Shown piece after piece: positions 35,277-43,305 of a stretch of DNA of 64,000 bases; the first letter of the stretch is position 1; each line of letters begins with the position of its first letter. The position numbers and the translations under genes were made by a program. The DNA comes from Planomicrobium stackebrandtii (GTDB lineage Bacteria; Bacillota; Bacilli; Bacillales_A; Planococcaceae): contig NZ_JAUSWB010000005.1 in the NCBI RefSeq assembly GCF_030814955.1, positions 124,001 through 188,000 on the forward strand, read 5' to 3'. The notes under the pieces are model-generated. The model was given only the letters and a program-made list of their open reading frames with translations, did not search any database and was not told the DNA's origin.

Positions 35277-35694
35277 AGGGATAGGATGGCGGGTAATCCT
35301 TTTTATAATGGGGGTGGCCGCCAGCACTTTTTTAACAAATACCGTTTTGCGGAAAATCTTCGGAGTAGAAAGAAAACCGTTCTTTTCAAAGAATGAAGTG
35401 TATGAAGACCAGAAGAAATGGGACAGGATATTAAAAGGGATATCCGTGGTTGCGGCGATTTCAGTGCCAATGCTACTTTTTGAATATGGTGCCGCCAGTC
35501 TTTATGTGCTGCTGATTTCAGTTGTCATCGGAGCTGTCCAGCTTGTGGTCCAAGCGGCATTTCAGAAAAAACATGCGGAAAATCCTTACGAGTATATGTA
35601 CACGCTGCTGGAGTCGCTGACGACCACTGTCATCCTCATTGCTTTTGGAATAAGTTTATTTCCGGAATTTCTTGAGTATGTCTATAATCTCTGA
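35266..35694 (+). CDS. DUF4181-like small membrane protein
   Basis: 142 residues with four hydrophobic segments (about 8-24, 55-70, 75-95 and 115-133) and a charged stretch VEDQKKWDR-like near 45-55. Resembles the Bacillus DUF4181 family; no function is known. GTG start at 35266 with GAAGGGGG upstream, overlapping the dehydrogenase gene, so the two are translationally coupled. Confidence 0.75.
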   Translation: MLFEGIGWRVILFIMGVAASTFLTNTVLRKIFGVERKPFFSKNEVYEDQKKWDRILKGISVVAAISVPMLLFEYGAASLYVLLISVVIGAVQLVVQAAFQKKHAENPYEYMYTLLESLTTTVILIAFGISLFPEFLEYVYNL

Positions 35695-35714
35695 AATGAA
35701 AGGAGGAAAAAAAG

Positions 35715-35879
35715 ATGGGCGATGCCATTGCAGTCCTTGCTATATTAGTTCCCGTTTTTATTGCAGCCTTTGCATTGAGATGGGTTAGAATGATCCGTCT
35801 TAATTCAGAAAAACAGATCGAACAAAATCAAGAAATTATTGCATTGCTAAAAGAAAGCGCAAAGGAGAGCGGCAGATGA
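35715..35879 (+). CDS. Small single-pass membrane protein (54 residues)
   Basis: Starts at ATG 35715 after AGGAGG at 35701-35706 and ends TGA 35877-35879, overlapping the ATG of the next gene by four bases. Residues 4-24 form one membrane helix (IAVLAILVPVFIAAFALRWV), followed by a charged, probably coiled-coil tail. No family recognised. The tight spacing and ATGA overlap support that it is a real gene. Confidence 0.7.
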   Translation: MGDAIAVLAILVPVFIAAFALRWVRMIRLNSEKQIEQNQEIIALLKESAKESGR

Positions 35880-36280
35880 AAATACAAGAAGCTTTAGTTA
35901 TCCGCCCATACCGGGAAGCGGATTTTCCAGCAGTCCATGATTTAAACAAACAAGAACAATGGAGCAATTTGGTGACGAAAGAACAAGATACAAAACAGGC
36001 ATGGGCAAATTCTTCTGTGGCAGTTGTTGCTGAAGTTGATGGACAGGTAGTGGGGTGTTTGCGGGGACTGACAGACGGATTCGTTTCTCTCTATATTTGC
36101 GAATTGCTGGTAAGCCTCCATTACCGAAAGTCAGGAATCGGGAAAAAGCTGATGCAGGCTGTTCACAGCATGTACCCGAAAGCCCGGTTGGAACTGCTGG
36201 CCAGCAGCACCTCCCGCAGTTTCTATGAGGCACAGGGCTACCGGCCGTTTTATGGCTTCCGTAAAACAATGGGTAAATGA
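35876..36280 (+). CDS. GNAT N-acetyltransferase
   Basis: 134 residues. Acetyl-CoA-binding motif A appears as LLVSLHYRKSGIGKKLMQAV near 80-99, with a typical C-terminal FYEAQGYRPF. Short, single-domain GNAT (Acetyltransf_1). The acceptor is unknown. Translationally coupled to the small membrane protein by ATGA. Confidence 0.85.
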   Translation: MKIQEALVIRPYREADFPAVHDLNKQEQWSNLVTKEQDTKQAWANSSVAVVAEVDGQVVGCLRGLTDGFVSLYICELLVSLHYRKSGIGKKLMQAVHSMYPKARLELLASSTSRSFYEAQGYRPFYGFRKTMGK

Positions 36281-36285
36281 ACAGC

Positions 36286-36301
36286 TGTTTCACGTGGAAC
36301 G
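36286..36301. promoter_or_regulatory. Probable parS site (ParB/Spo0J binding)
   Basis: TGTTTCACGTGGAACG matches the bacterial parS consensus TGTTNCACGTGAAACA at 14 of 16 positions, and the 14-bp core GTTTCACGTGGAAC is palindromic but for one pair. It falls in the 47-base gap between two GNAT genes. parS sites cluster around the replication origin, so this would place the window in the origin-proximal part of the chromosome. Confidence 0.6.
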
Positions 36302-36327
36302 TTTTAAACCAAAGGAGCGACGTTTAA

Positions 36328-36867
36328 ATGAAAAGCGAGCGGATACATATCAGGTTTTTTCTTCCGGAAGATGCGACAGAAAAGCTGAAGCTGGAAATGG
36401 AGAATCGGACCCTGTTTGAAGCGTATTCAATGACCCGCTATCCGGATTTCTATACATTGGCGATTCAAAAGGAACTGATTGAGATTTATGCGGAACAAAA
36501 AGAAAGTGATCAGGCCTACAGCTTCGGAATTTTTGAGAATGAGACAGGTATACTAGTCGGGACAATCAGTCTCGTTCAAGTAATGAGAGGCCCGCTGCAA
36601 AGTGCGGTTGTCGGGTATGCCTTGGATAAGAAATATAATAATAAAGGCTATACGACAGAAGCGTTAAAGTTGGTCGTGGCGTATGCTTTTCAAAAGCTGG
36701 CACTGCACCGCATCGAAGCTGGTGTCATGCCGGGAAATGATGCTTCCATCCGGGTCCTGGAAAAGGCAGGGTTCCATAAAGAAGGAATCGCCATCAAGAA
36801 TGTTCAAATCAACGGCGAATGGCAGGACCATCAAATGCTGGCCATCATCAATCCGCGCGATCTTTAG
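36328..36867 (+). CDS. RimJ/RimL-type GNAT N-acetyltransferase
   Basis: 179 residues, Acetyltransf_3 type. VGYALDKKYNNKGYTTEALK near 94-113 is motif A; ALHRIEAGVMPGNDASIRVLEKAGF-like sequence near 130-152 is the usual C-terminal block (LHRIEA, N, S, LEKAGF). Possibly modifies ribosomal protein N-termini or amino-acid-like small molecules. AAAGGAG precedes the ATG. Confidence 0.88.
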   Translation: MKSERIHIRFFLPEDATEKLKLEMENRTLFEAYSMTRYPDFYTLAIQKELIEIYAEQKESDQAYSFGIFENETGILVGTISLVQVMRGPLQSAVVGYALDKKYNNKGYTTEALKLVVAYAFQKLALHRIEAGVMPGNDASIRVLEKAGFHKEGIAIKNVQINGEWQDHQMLAIINPRDL

Positions 36868-36882
36868 AGAGGGGCTGTTACG

Positions 36883-37446
36883 ATGTATCCTCAGTCTGAC
36901 AGGCTCGAGTTCCGGCCTTATAAAGATGAAGATTTTCATTTTTTGTGGTCATTGCTGTCCGATCCTGAAATGATCCGCTATATCGGCAAGGGTCAGACCA
37001 GAGATCGAAGTGAAGCACTTAAATTTCTTTACTGGATCTATCGCTCTTATCAAGAAAATTTCCAAAGCGGCCTTTTGCTGCTTGTGCGGAAGTCAGATGG
37101 CAGGCGGATCGGCCATGCCGGCCTTGTAACGCAAACGGTTGAAAAAGTTGATGAATTGGAAGTCGGCTATTGGATAGCCAAAGAATTTTGGGGTCAAGGG
37201 TATGCCAAAGAAGCGGCAAGAGCTTTGCGTGACTATGGCTTGCAACAATTGGGAAGAAGCCGCCTCATTTCGCTGATTCAGCGGGATAACAGAGCTTCGC
37301 AAAAAGTGGCACAGCATATTGGAATGGCGATGGAAAAGGAAATTCACCTGTCTGGAAGAAAAGTTTGGGTGTTTGCTATTGAAAAGGAGGAAAACGATGG
37401 AATTTCCACTACTGGAAACCGCAAGGCTGCGCTTGGAGAAAGTTGA
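36883..37446 (+). CDS. RimJ/RimL-type GNAT N-acetyltransferase
   Basis: 187 residues with EVGYWIAKEFWGQGYAKEAA near 93-112 as motif A and SQKVAQHIGM near 141-150. Belongs to the same expanded family as its neighbours. Its last 50 bases overlap the start of the next acetyltransferase in another frame. Confidence 0.87.
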   Translation: MYPQSDRLEFRPYKDEDFHFLWSLLSDPEMIRYIGKGQTRDRSEALKFLYWIYRSYQENFQSGLLLLVRKSDGRRIGHAGLVTQTVEKVDELEVGYWIAKEFWGQGYAKEAARALRDYGLQQLGRSRLISLIQRDNRASQKVAQHIGMAMEKEIHLSGRKVWVFAIEKEENDGISTTGNRKAALGES

Positions 37447-37945
37447 AGAAAAGGATGCAGCAGCATTTTTTGACATTATGTCACGTGTTGAAGTGATTGC
37501 CTATTACGGAATGGATCCTTTAGTACACGAGGAAGAGGCAGTCGAAATCATCCGGTCGTTTCATGCCAGCTTTCATGCGGAACGCGGGGTGCGTTGGGCA
37601 ATTCGCCTCAAAGAGACGGACCGTTTTATCGGCACAATCGGACTGAACAACCTGAATCTGAAAGCGCAAAAAGCGGAAATCGGCTATGAACTGCATCCGG
37701 ATTATTGGCGCCGGCAATTGATGCAGGAAGCGATACACGGTGTTTTAAAGCATGCTTTTGCAGAACTCGGTCTGTATCGGATCGGAGCTGTGACTTTTCC
37801 GGAAAACACTTCGTCAAACCGGCTTTTGGAAAAGCTTGGCTTTACACTAGAAGGGCGGTTGCGCGGCTACTTGCACCAACAGAACCAATCCCATGATGCC
37901 TTTGTTTTTTCCTTGCTCACAACAGAATGGGTAAATGATTGCTAA
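37397..37945 (+). CDS. RimJ/RimL-type GNAT N-acetyltransferase
   Basis: 182 residues from the ATG at 37397, six bases after AAAGGAGG; an in-frame start further upstream is rejected. EIGYELHPDYWRRQLMQEAI near 95-114 is motif A, and LYRIGAV...NRLLEKLGFTLEG the C-terminal block. Third GNAT in a row and overlapping the preceding one by 50 bases. Confidence 0.88.
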   Translation: MEFPLLETARLRLEKVEEKDAAAFFDIMSRVEVIAYYGMDPLVHEEEAVEIIRSFHASFHAERGVRWAIRLKETDRFIGTIGLNNLNLKAQKAEIGYELHPDYWRRQLMQEAIHGVLKHAFAELGLYRIGAVTFPENTSSNRLLEKLGFTLEGRLRGYLHQQNQSHDAFVFSLLTTEWVNDC

Positions 37946-37963
37946 AAAGGAGGCGGAAAAAGT

Positions 37964-38332
37964 TTGATAGCCAAGGCGCTTATGCTTTGTTTGTTTTATA
38001 TTGTTGCAAACTTTTTTGCAGGGCAATACGTAAGAAAACGCTGGGAAATTTCCAAGCGCAAAGAATTGCTGTATTGGCCATTGAACCGGACTCACGCGTT
38101 AATGGAAGCACTACTGATGATCGGTTTTCTTTTCGGGGCAATAAGCTTGGGCAATCAATTGATGGGAAGCATCAATTGGGTGTATTATCTTTTTCTATAT
38201 TTCCTTATCAGCTCAGTCAGCCGTGCTTTCATGGAGTGGAAATATGCTAAAAATGAACATATCTGGATCAGCCAATTAACAGAAGCGGCCATTGCTGCAG
38301 TCTTGCTGTTGAGTTTTTTTATCTTGGCATAA
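37964..38332 (+). CDS. Small polytopic membrane protein, DUF4181-like
   Basis: 122 residues with four hydrophobic segments (about 3-20, 47-66, 73-88 and 105-121). Starts with TTG at 37964, preceded by AAAGGAGGCGG. Possibly distantly related to the DUF4181-like protein at 35266 (same size and helix layout). No function is known. Closes the GNAT gene string. Confidence 0.65.
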   Translation: MIAKALMLCLFYIVANFFAGQYVRKRWEISKRKELLYWPLNRTHALMEALLMIGFLFGAISLGNQLMGSINWVYYLFLYFLISSVSRAFMEWKYAKNEHIWISQLTEAAIAAVLLLSFFILA

Positions 38333-38496
38333 TGGACTAATTCCTTCTATCGGCTGAAAGTGTATGGGTGTTTAGTCTGCAGATCTATTTTTCTCCTGGT
38401 GATATTAGCCTGACCGAACCATTGAAGGGTTAAGTGATCCGCTTTAGGGGAATAGCATCAGCAACAAACTTTGCAGCAGTTAAAGGAGAAGCAGCC

Positions 38497-39192
38497 ATGA
38501 CCATGGAAAAAAATATCGAGGCCGAAGCAGGAGGATATATTTCCGGCCTATTGCGCACTCATTTTGGAAAAGGGCCGGCTTCTGTAATTGTCGACGTCCA
38601 CAAACCGTTTGTCCTCATTCATCTGCGCGAATTTCTCGCACCTACTGAAAAAGTGCTAATGGCCCAAAATGAAGCAATACAGGTGCAGAAAATAAGGGAC
38701 TTGCTGATGGCTGAGCTGAATGATGAAATAAAGCTGGGTTTGCTAAAGTCAGCTGAACTGGATATTAAAGAAGTCTATGCAGATTGGAATCTGAAAAATA
38801 AGACCGGCTTGCTGATTCTGGCCCTCAATGAAGAAGGTGATGAACAGATCAGCGAATGGCCAGTAGGCATAAACAAAAGCGCATTTTGCCAGGAAGTGGC
38901 TGATGTCAGTAAAAAAGCTCAAAAAGAACCGGAGAAAACGGAAGTTTTTTGGTTGAATGCAGAGACTGTCCTGATTCGAAGAACCGGAATTTTTGTGGAA
39001 ATTGAAAAGGAATTGATCAAAAACAACTTTACGGAAGTACTCAAACTCGCAAAGCGGCCATTGGAATCAAAACTCATTAATAGTTCTTCTTTCGAGCGAA
39101 TTTTAAAGAGGGACATCATTGAGGCCTTCACTGATTGGGACTTTAAAGAAGATATCGGGTATACGGTGTTAATGATCGAACCGGAAATGTGA
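38497..39192 (+). CDS. Duplicated MpsC/DUF2294-family protein
   Basis: 231 residues from the ATG at 38497 (AAAGGAG eight bases before). It consists of two tandem copies of PF10057 (formerly DUF2294): about 1-115 with HFGKGPASVIVDVHKPFVLIHL, and about 120-231 where VLIRRTGIFVEIEKELIKNN repeats the same pattern. Soluble. Reported links of the family to membrane-potential generation concern other members, so no role is assigned here. Confidence 0.75.
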   Translation: MTMEKNIEAEAGGYISGLLRTHFGKGPASVIVDVHKPFVLIHLREFLAPTEKVLMAQNEAIQVQKIRDLLMAELNDEIKLGLLKSAELDIKEVYADWNLKNKTGLLILALNEEGDEQISEWPVGINKSAFCQEVADVSKKAQKEPEKTEVFWLNAETVLIRRTGIFVEIEKELIKNNFTEVLKLAKRPLESKLINSSSFERILKRDIIEAFTDWDFKEDIGYTVLMIEPEM

Positions 39193-39199
39193 AGAACAA

Positions 39200-39234
39200 G
39201 CGAAAAGCGCCATCATATGGCGCTTTTCGCTTGT
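39200..39234. terminator. Bidirectional terminator
   Basis: AAGCGAAAAGCGCCAT pairs with ATGGCGCTTTTCGCTT around a two-base turn region at 39216-39220. Lies between convergent genes; T-rich on the plus side. Confidence 0.85.
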
Positions 39235-40005
39235 TTAATTTTTCTGAATTTCGATCATCTTTTGCATCAATGGCATAATTTTATCGCGATCGGCTACACG
39301 CTCATCAATCCAGGCTGCTTCTTTCGCCAGCAGCTGTCGGATTTGTGAAGCGGCCTGCGGGTGATCCAGTGGAGTCATGAGACTGGAGATGCTCTCAATT
39401 TCCGCAAATACAAACTCCGGAAGGGAATGGCTGATGGCTTTCAAGCCCAATTGCGCCCGGTCCGGAGCATACCGGTACAATAAAACACGTGCCAAGTGCT
39501 CTTGGACATGCGACAGCATCTTCACTGCCCAAACACCATTTCCTCTGGCACTTGCTTTGCGGTATTGAAATAAAAACCAGGCAACATCAATGACATGGTC
39601 TTTATACTCTTCTTTGCTGAGCGTCAGACTCTGCGATTCTTCAAATTGCTCAAGCAGGTTGTCCGGATCATAGACGACTTTGAAGAAATCCTTTGGCGTG
39701 AATGATTCCACTGTTACTGTAAAAAGGTCGATATGAAGCAAATCATCAAAGACTGCTATGAGCTGCGGGGCGATGATGAAGACGTCGTCCTGAAACAGCA
39801 CTGGCCGATAAGCTTGAATGTGCATGATGCGCTCCGCCAGGAAAAAGTCTTCCTGCTCTTTGTCGACCAGGCAATACATGTCGATATCCGAATGTTCATC
39901 GTGTTCATTTCTGCCCATGGAACCTTTCAAGAAAACGGCTCGGACATAGGGACTTTGCATTAAACTGGCTGAAATTTTTTCGACCGCGACTTCTTGTACA
40001 AGCAT
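39235..40005 (-). CDS. Nucleotidyltransferase-domain protein
   Basis: 256 residues. Pol-beta-like minimal nucleotidyltransferase motif GS at 28-29 and SDIDMY with the catalytic D40 and D42, followed by a helical C-terminal half (~130-256). Resembles aminoglycoside adenylyltransferase-like proteins of Bacillus; the substrate is unknown and resistance should not be assumed. Monocistronic, facing away from the peptidase gene. Confidence 0.82.
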   Translation of the reverse strand: MLVQEVAVEKISASLMQSPYVRAVFLKGSMGRNEHDEHSDIDMYCLVDKEQEDFFLAERIMHIQAYRPVLFQDDVFIIAPQLIAVFDDLLHIDLFTVTVESFTPKDFFKVVYDPDNLLEQFEESQSLTLSKEEYKDHVIDVAWFLFQYRKASARGNGVWAVKMLSHVQEHLARVLLYRYAPDRAQLGLKAISHSLPEFVFAEIESISSLMTPLDHPQAASQIRQLLAKEAAWIDERVADRDKIMPLMQKMIEIQKN

Positions 40006-40111
40006 GACAATCCCCCATGGCTGAATTTGTTTTTATTACTATAGCATAGAAGGATAAACCTTCCAATTTGAAGAATAAATAGAAATAAGAAATTATGAAA
40101 GGGTGAAAAAT

Positions 40112-40807
40112 ATGCGCCAGATCATTGCAATGGGCGGTGGCGGATTTTCGATGGAATCTGAAAATCCGTTGTTGGACCAATACATACTCGACCAGGCCAA
40201 CAAATCCTACCCGAAAATCTGTTTTATTCCGACAGCAAGCGGGGATGCCGATAGCTATATTGAAAGGTTCTATGATTTTTTTAACCAACAGGAATGTGTA
40301 CCTAGCCACTTGTCTCTATTCAAACCGCCGACACGAGATCTGGAACGGTTCATTCTGGAGCAGGACATCGTCTATGTAGGCGGCGGCAATACCAAAAACC
40401 TGTTGGTGCTGTGGAAAGAATGGGGATTGGACAAAATTCTGAGAAAGGCTTGGGAGCAAGGCATTGTACTGGCAGGGCTCAGTGCAGGCTCTATCTGCTG
40501 GTACGAGGAAGGCGTTACGGATTCATACGGCGATAAACTTGAGCCGCTCCAGGCGCTTGGATTTCTAAAGGGCAGCCATTGCCCGCATTACGACGGGGAA
40601 GCCGAAAGAAGGCCGACGTACCGGCAGTTTGTGGATCAAGGAACTTTGCAGTCAGGTATTGCAGCAGACGACGGTGCTGCTGTTCATTATGTAGAAGAGG
40701 ATATCAAACGCATTGTCAGTTCAAGGCAGGCGGCTAAAGCTTACTGGGTTACTAGTGGTGGAGAAGAAGAGTTGGCGGTTGAGTTTTTAGGGCAGCTGGA
40801 GACATAA
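40112..40807 (+). CDS. Peptidase E-like protein (S51 family)
   Basis: 231 residues from the ATG at 40112, five bases after AAAGGG; an in-frame GTG at 40103 is the alternative start. Class I glutamine-amidotransferase-like fold with nucleophile S124 in LAGLSAGSICW and His in GSHCPHYDG near 156-159. E. coli PepE cleaves Asp-X dipeptides; Bacillus relatives of this type are mostly uncharacterised. First of a run of closely spaced plus-strand genes. Confidence 0.85.
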   Translation: MRQIIAMGGGGFSMESENPLLDQYILDQANKSYPKICFIPTASGDADSYIERFYDFFNQQECVPSHLSLFKPPTRDLERFILEQDIVYVGGGNTKNLLVLWKEWGLDKILRKAWEQGIVLAGLSAGSICWYEEGVTDSYGDKLEPLQALGFLKGSHCPHYDGEAERRPTYRQFVDQGTLQSGIAADDGAAVHYVEEDIKRIVSSRQAAKAYWVTSGGEEELAVEFLGQLET

Positions 40808-40819
40808 AGGAGAATAGCG

Positions 40820-41596
40820 ATGCTGGATATTTTTTCGATGACGATAAAAGCTTTTCAACAGGAGCGAAGGATTCAGGTCTATTTGCCTTCAGGCTACCAG
40901 CTTGGCCAAAAACACTATCCAGTGCTGTATATGCACGACGGACAGAACGTTTTTCGAAATGACGAGGCAATCGGGGGGACATCGTTGGAGCTTGAGAAAT
41001 ATTTAGATGAAACCCGGCTGGACGTTATTGTTGTGGCAATTGATCAAAATAGCCAAAAGCGAAAAAATGAGTATTGTCCATGGGAGAATGGGGCATACAG
41101 CAAGCAGTTTTTAGAAACGGATTTCCCTTCTTTTGGGGGAAAGGGAGCAAAGTACATCGAATTTATCGTTGATGAACTCAAGCCCTGTATAGATGCAAAG
41201 TACAGGACGTTAGAAAACCGGACGGCAATGGCTGGAATATCGATGGGCAGCTTGATTACGGTGTACGCGGCCTGCCGTTACCCTAAGACTTTTAACTACC
41301 TGATCCTTTTCTCAGGAGCATTTTATGCAAATCAAGAAAAGATAGAAGAATTAGTGGCAGGCACAAACCTTTCAGAAATCCGCAGTTTATATATGGATTG
41401 CGGGTCAAGTGAAGCAGGAAGAGGGACCTTCATAAGCAAAGAGTTCCTGGCTTCCAATCGTGCAGTTTATAAGGCCGTGAAAAAGAAGGTGCCGATCGCA
41501 GATTTTAAAGTGCAAGAAGGCGAAGAGCACCATTACCGGTCTTTCAAAAAAAGGGTTCCGAAGCTTTTTACTTTTTTAAACAATGAGGTGCTCTGA
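40820..41596 (+). CDS. Esterase-family alpha/beta hydrolase
   Basis: 258 residues of the putative esterase family (PF00756, Esterase D/enterochelin esterase-like). Nucleophile Ser in AGISMGSLITV near 137, and the N-terminal segment YPVLYMHDGQNVF. The final His is in EGEEHHYRSF near 236. Might cleave ferric siderophore or acyl esters; the substrate is not known. AAAGGAG precedes the ATG; the stop overlaps the next ATG by one base. Confidence 0.87.
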   Translation: MLDIFSMTIKAFQQERRIQVYLPSGYQLGQKHYPVLYMHDGQNVFRNDEAIGGTSLELEKYLDETRLDVIVVAIDQNSQKRKNEYCPWENGAYSKQFLETDFPSFGGKGAKYIEFIVDELKPCIDAKYRTLENRTAMAGISMGSLITVYAACRYPKTFNYLILFSGAFYANQEKIEELVAGTNLSEIRSLYMDCGSSEAGRGTFISKEFLASNRAVYKAVKKKVPIADFKVQEGEEHHYRSFKKRVPKLFTFLNNEVL

Positions 41597-42078
41597 TGAA
41601 AATAAGACTGGAGAAAGCAACGGCCTCGGACGCATCCGCGATTCTCGCTATGCAAAAATCCGCATTTTTGCCGCTATTGGAGAGATACCAGGACTACGAC
41701 ACCAACCCGGCAAACGAAAAATTGGAACGGGTGCTTGGCAGAATAGAAAGCCAAGGTTCCTTCTATTATAAAATTATGGCACAAGAAAAAATGGCGGGGG
41801 CAATCCGCATTAAACGGGATGCAGGCAACCGGTTTTGGGTCAGCCCTTTATTTGTCGATCCGCGTTTTCAAGGGCTCGGCATAGCCGGTGAAGCGATGAA
41901 ACAGGCAGAACTGCTCCATGCAGAAGCCGGCATATGGGAGCTCGCGACCATTCTGGAGGAAGAAGGGAATTGCCGTTTCTACATAAACTTGGGCTACCGG
42001 GCAACAGGTGTCATTGAAGAATTGAACAACAGAGCCACTTTGGGATATTTCAAAAAAACAGCAAAGGACGTAGATTGA
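41596..42078 (+). CDS. GNAT N-acetyltransferase
   Basis: 160 residues. Motif A reads VSPLFVDPRFQGLGIAGEAM near 78-97 and the C-terminus has CRFYINLGYRATG. Its start shares a base with the esterase stop codon and the next gene starts directly after its TGA, so the three are one translational unit. Confidence 0.86.
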   Translation: MKIRLEKATASDASAILAMQKSAFLPLLERYQDYDTNPANEKLERVLGRIESQGSFYYKIMAQEKMAGAIRIKRDAGNRFWVSPLFVDPRFQGLGIAGEAMKQAELLHAEAGIWELATILEEEGNCRFYINLGYRATGVIEELNNRATLGYFKKTAKDVD

Positions 42079-42429
42079 ATGAAGCTGACTGCGGAACTTT
42101 CAAGGTTTAAAGTTAAGGAAGGAAAAAACGAAACAGTTGACCATTGGATGGGATTTTTGAATGAGCATATGGAGAAAGTTTTACTGACGCTCAACGATGA
42201 AAAAATGTTTGTCGAAACAATTTTTAAAGAAGAGATTGGTGGCACAACGTATTTATACTGGCATTCGGTACAAGGACAAGGCGGAGCTGAACTGGAAAGC
42301 TCCAGCCACGAAGTGGACAAAAAGCATATGGCATACTGGAACGACTGCATCGATTCAAGCTATGAGTCAGTGGACATGGATGCGCAAGTGGTCATGATCC
42401 AGGAGAAAGTAAGAGGCGCCATGGATTGA
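42079..42429 (+). CDS. DUF6176-like small protein
   Basis: 116 residues, soluble, with FKVKEGKNETVDHWMGFLNE near 10-29 and a central YLYWHSVQGQGG. Resembles the DUF6176 family of Bacillus, a ferredoxin-like fold of unknown role. Begins immediately after the GNAT stop codon. Confidence 0.7.
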   Translation: MKLTAELSRFKVKEGKNETVDHWMGFLNEHMEKVLLTLNDEKMFVETIFKEEIGGTTYLYWHSVQGQGGAELESSSHEVDKKHMAYWNDCIDSSYESVDMDAQVVMIQEKVRGAMD

Positions 42430-42454
42430 ACTAATTAGAGCGGGAGGCGATAAA

Positions 42455-42988
42455 ATGCTTGAAACAATCCGGTTCTATTTACGGGAATTCGTTCAGGAGG
42501 ATTGGAAAGCAGTCCATACCTATGCCTCTCAGGAAATTGTTTCCCAGTACCAGCCATGGGGACCCAATTCACCGCAAGAAACCAAGCGATACATAACGGA
42601 TGTGCTCCAGCAACAGCTTGAACAGCCACGCACTGGCTTCACTTTTGCGATTGTTTGGAAAGGAACGGATAGAGTTATTGGAGCAGGAGAACTATCGGCT
42701 ATAGATAGCACCAACCGATCGGGTGAAATCGGTTATATTCTTCATCCGGATTATTGGGGACAAGGAATTGCTTCAGATCTAGCTTTAGTGCTTTTAAAGT
42801 TCGGGTTTGAAGAGCGCAGGCTTCACCGAATAGAGGCTCGTTGCGACCCTCAAAATATGGGATCGCAACGAGTGCTTGAAAAGGCAGGAATGGTCAAGGA
42901 AGGGCGACTCCGGCAAAATTTGCGCATGAACAATGGGTGGCGTGATTCTTTACTTTACGGAATTCTTGAAGATGAATGGAAATGGTAA
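42455..42988 (+). CDS. RimJ/RimL-type GNAT N-acetyltransferase
   Basis: 177 residues. EIGYILHPDYWGQGIASDLA near 90-109 is motif A; LHRIEARCDPQNMGSQRVLE and KAGMVKEGRLRQN give the C-terminal block. GGGAGGCG precedes the ATG. Last of the six GNAT genes found between 35876 and 42988. Confidence 0.88.
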   Translation: MLETIRFYLREFVQEDWKAVHTYASQEIVSQYQPWGPNSPQETKRYITDVLQQQLEQPRTGFTFAIVWKGTDRVIGAGELSAIDSTNRSGEIGYILHPDYWGQGIASDLALVLLKFGFEERRLHRIEARCDPQNMGSQRVLEKAGMVKEGRLRQNLRMNNGWRDSLLYGILEDEWKW

Positions 42989-43065
42989 AGGTCAACTGAA
43001 TTGAAACTGTCGCTACCCTTCGCATTTGATTAAAATACAGATGGTGTTTTTTATGAAAGCGAAAG

Positions 43066-43095
43066 TTGAACAGAATTTTCCGGAAGAGATAATAT
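43066..43095 (+). promoter_or_regulatory. Promoter of panB
   Basis: TTGAAC (43066-43071) and TAATAT (43090-43095), spacing 18. The transcript would start about 200 bases before panB, leaving a long leader. Confidence 0.55.
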
Positions 43096-43141
43096 GTTCC
43101 AACATGCGAGCTTCTGCTATAGTGGCAATAAGGGCGGTATC

Positions 43142-43269
43142 ATTGTTGAACTGCACCCATACAAAACACTCAACAATCGAATAGTTCTGCCTTGATCTTA
43201 AATCGACAGGGACGGAGAAAACCTATCATAAACTTTCTGCCCGTCTGTCCAGTTTTGGAACCGACGGGC
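43142..43269 (+). ncRNA. Structured leader of panB (possible attenuator)
   Basis: Stem 1: ATTGTTGA (43142-43149) with TCAACAAT (43170-43177). Stem 2: GCCCGTC (43239-43245) with GACGGGC (43263-43269), followed by TTTATTTCGG and then the ribosome binding site. GGGACGG at 43209-43215 could pair with CCGTC 43241-43245 instead, which would open stem 2. The pan RNA motif is a known leader class for pantothenate genes, but I cannot confirm its conserved bulged adenosines here. Confidence 0.45.
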
Positions 43270-43305
43270 TTTATTTCGGTTTTCCTCCCGAAAGGAGAGA
43301 GAAAA

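Noticed and set aside
39235..40005. Aminoglycoside resistance gene
   Set aside because: Only the minimal nucleotidyltransferase motif is recognisable; many unrelated proteins share it, so no resistance call is made.
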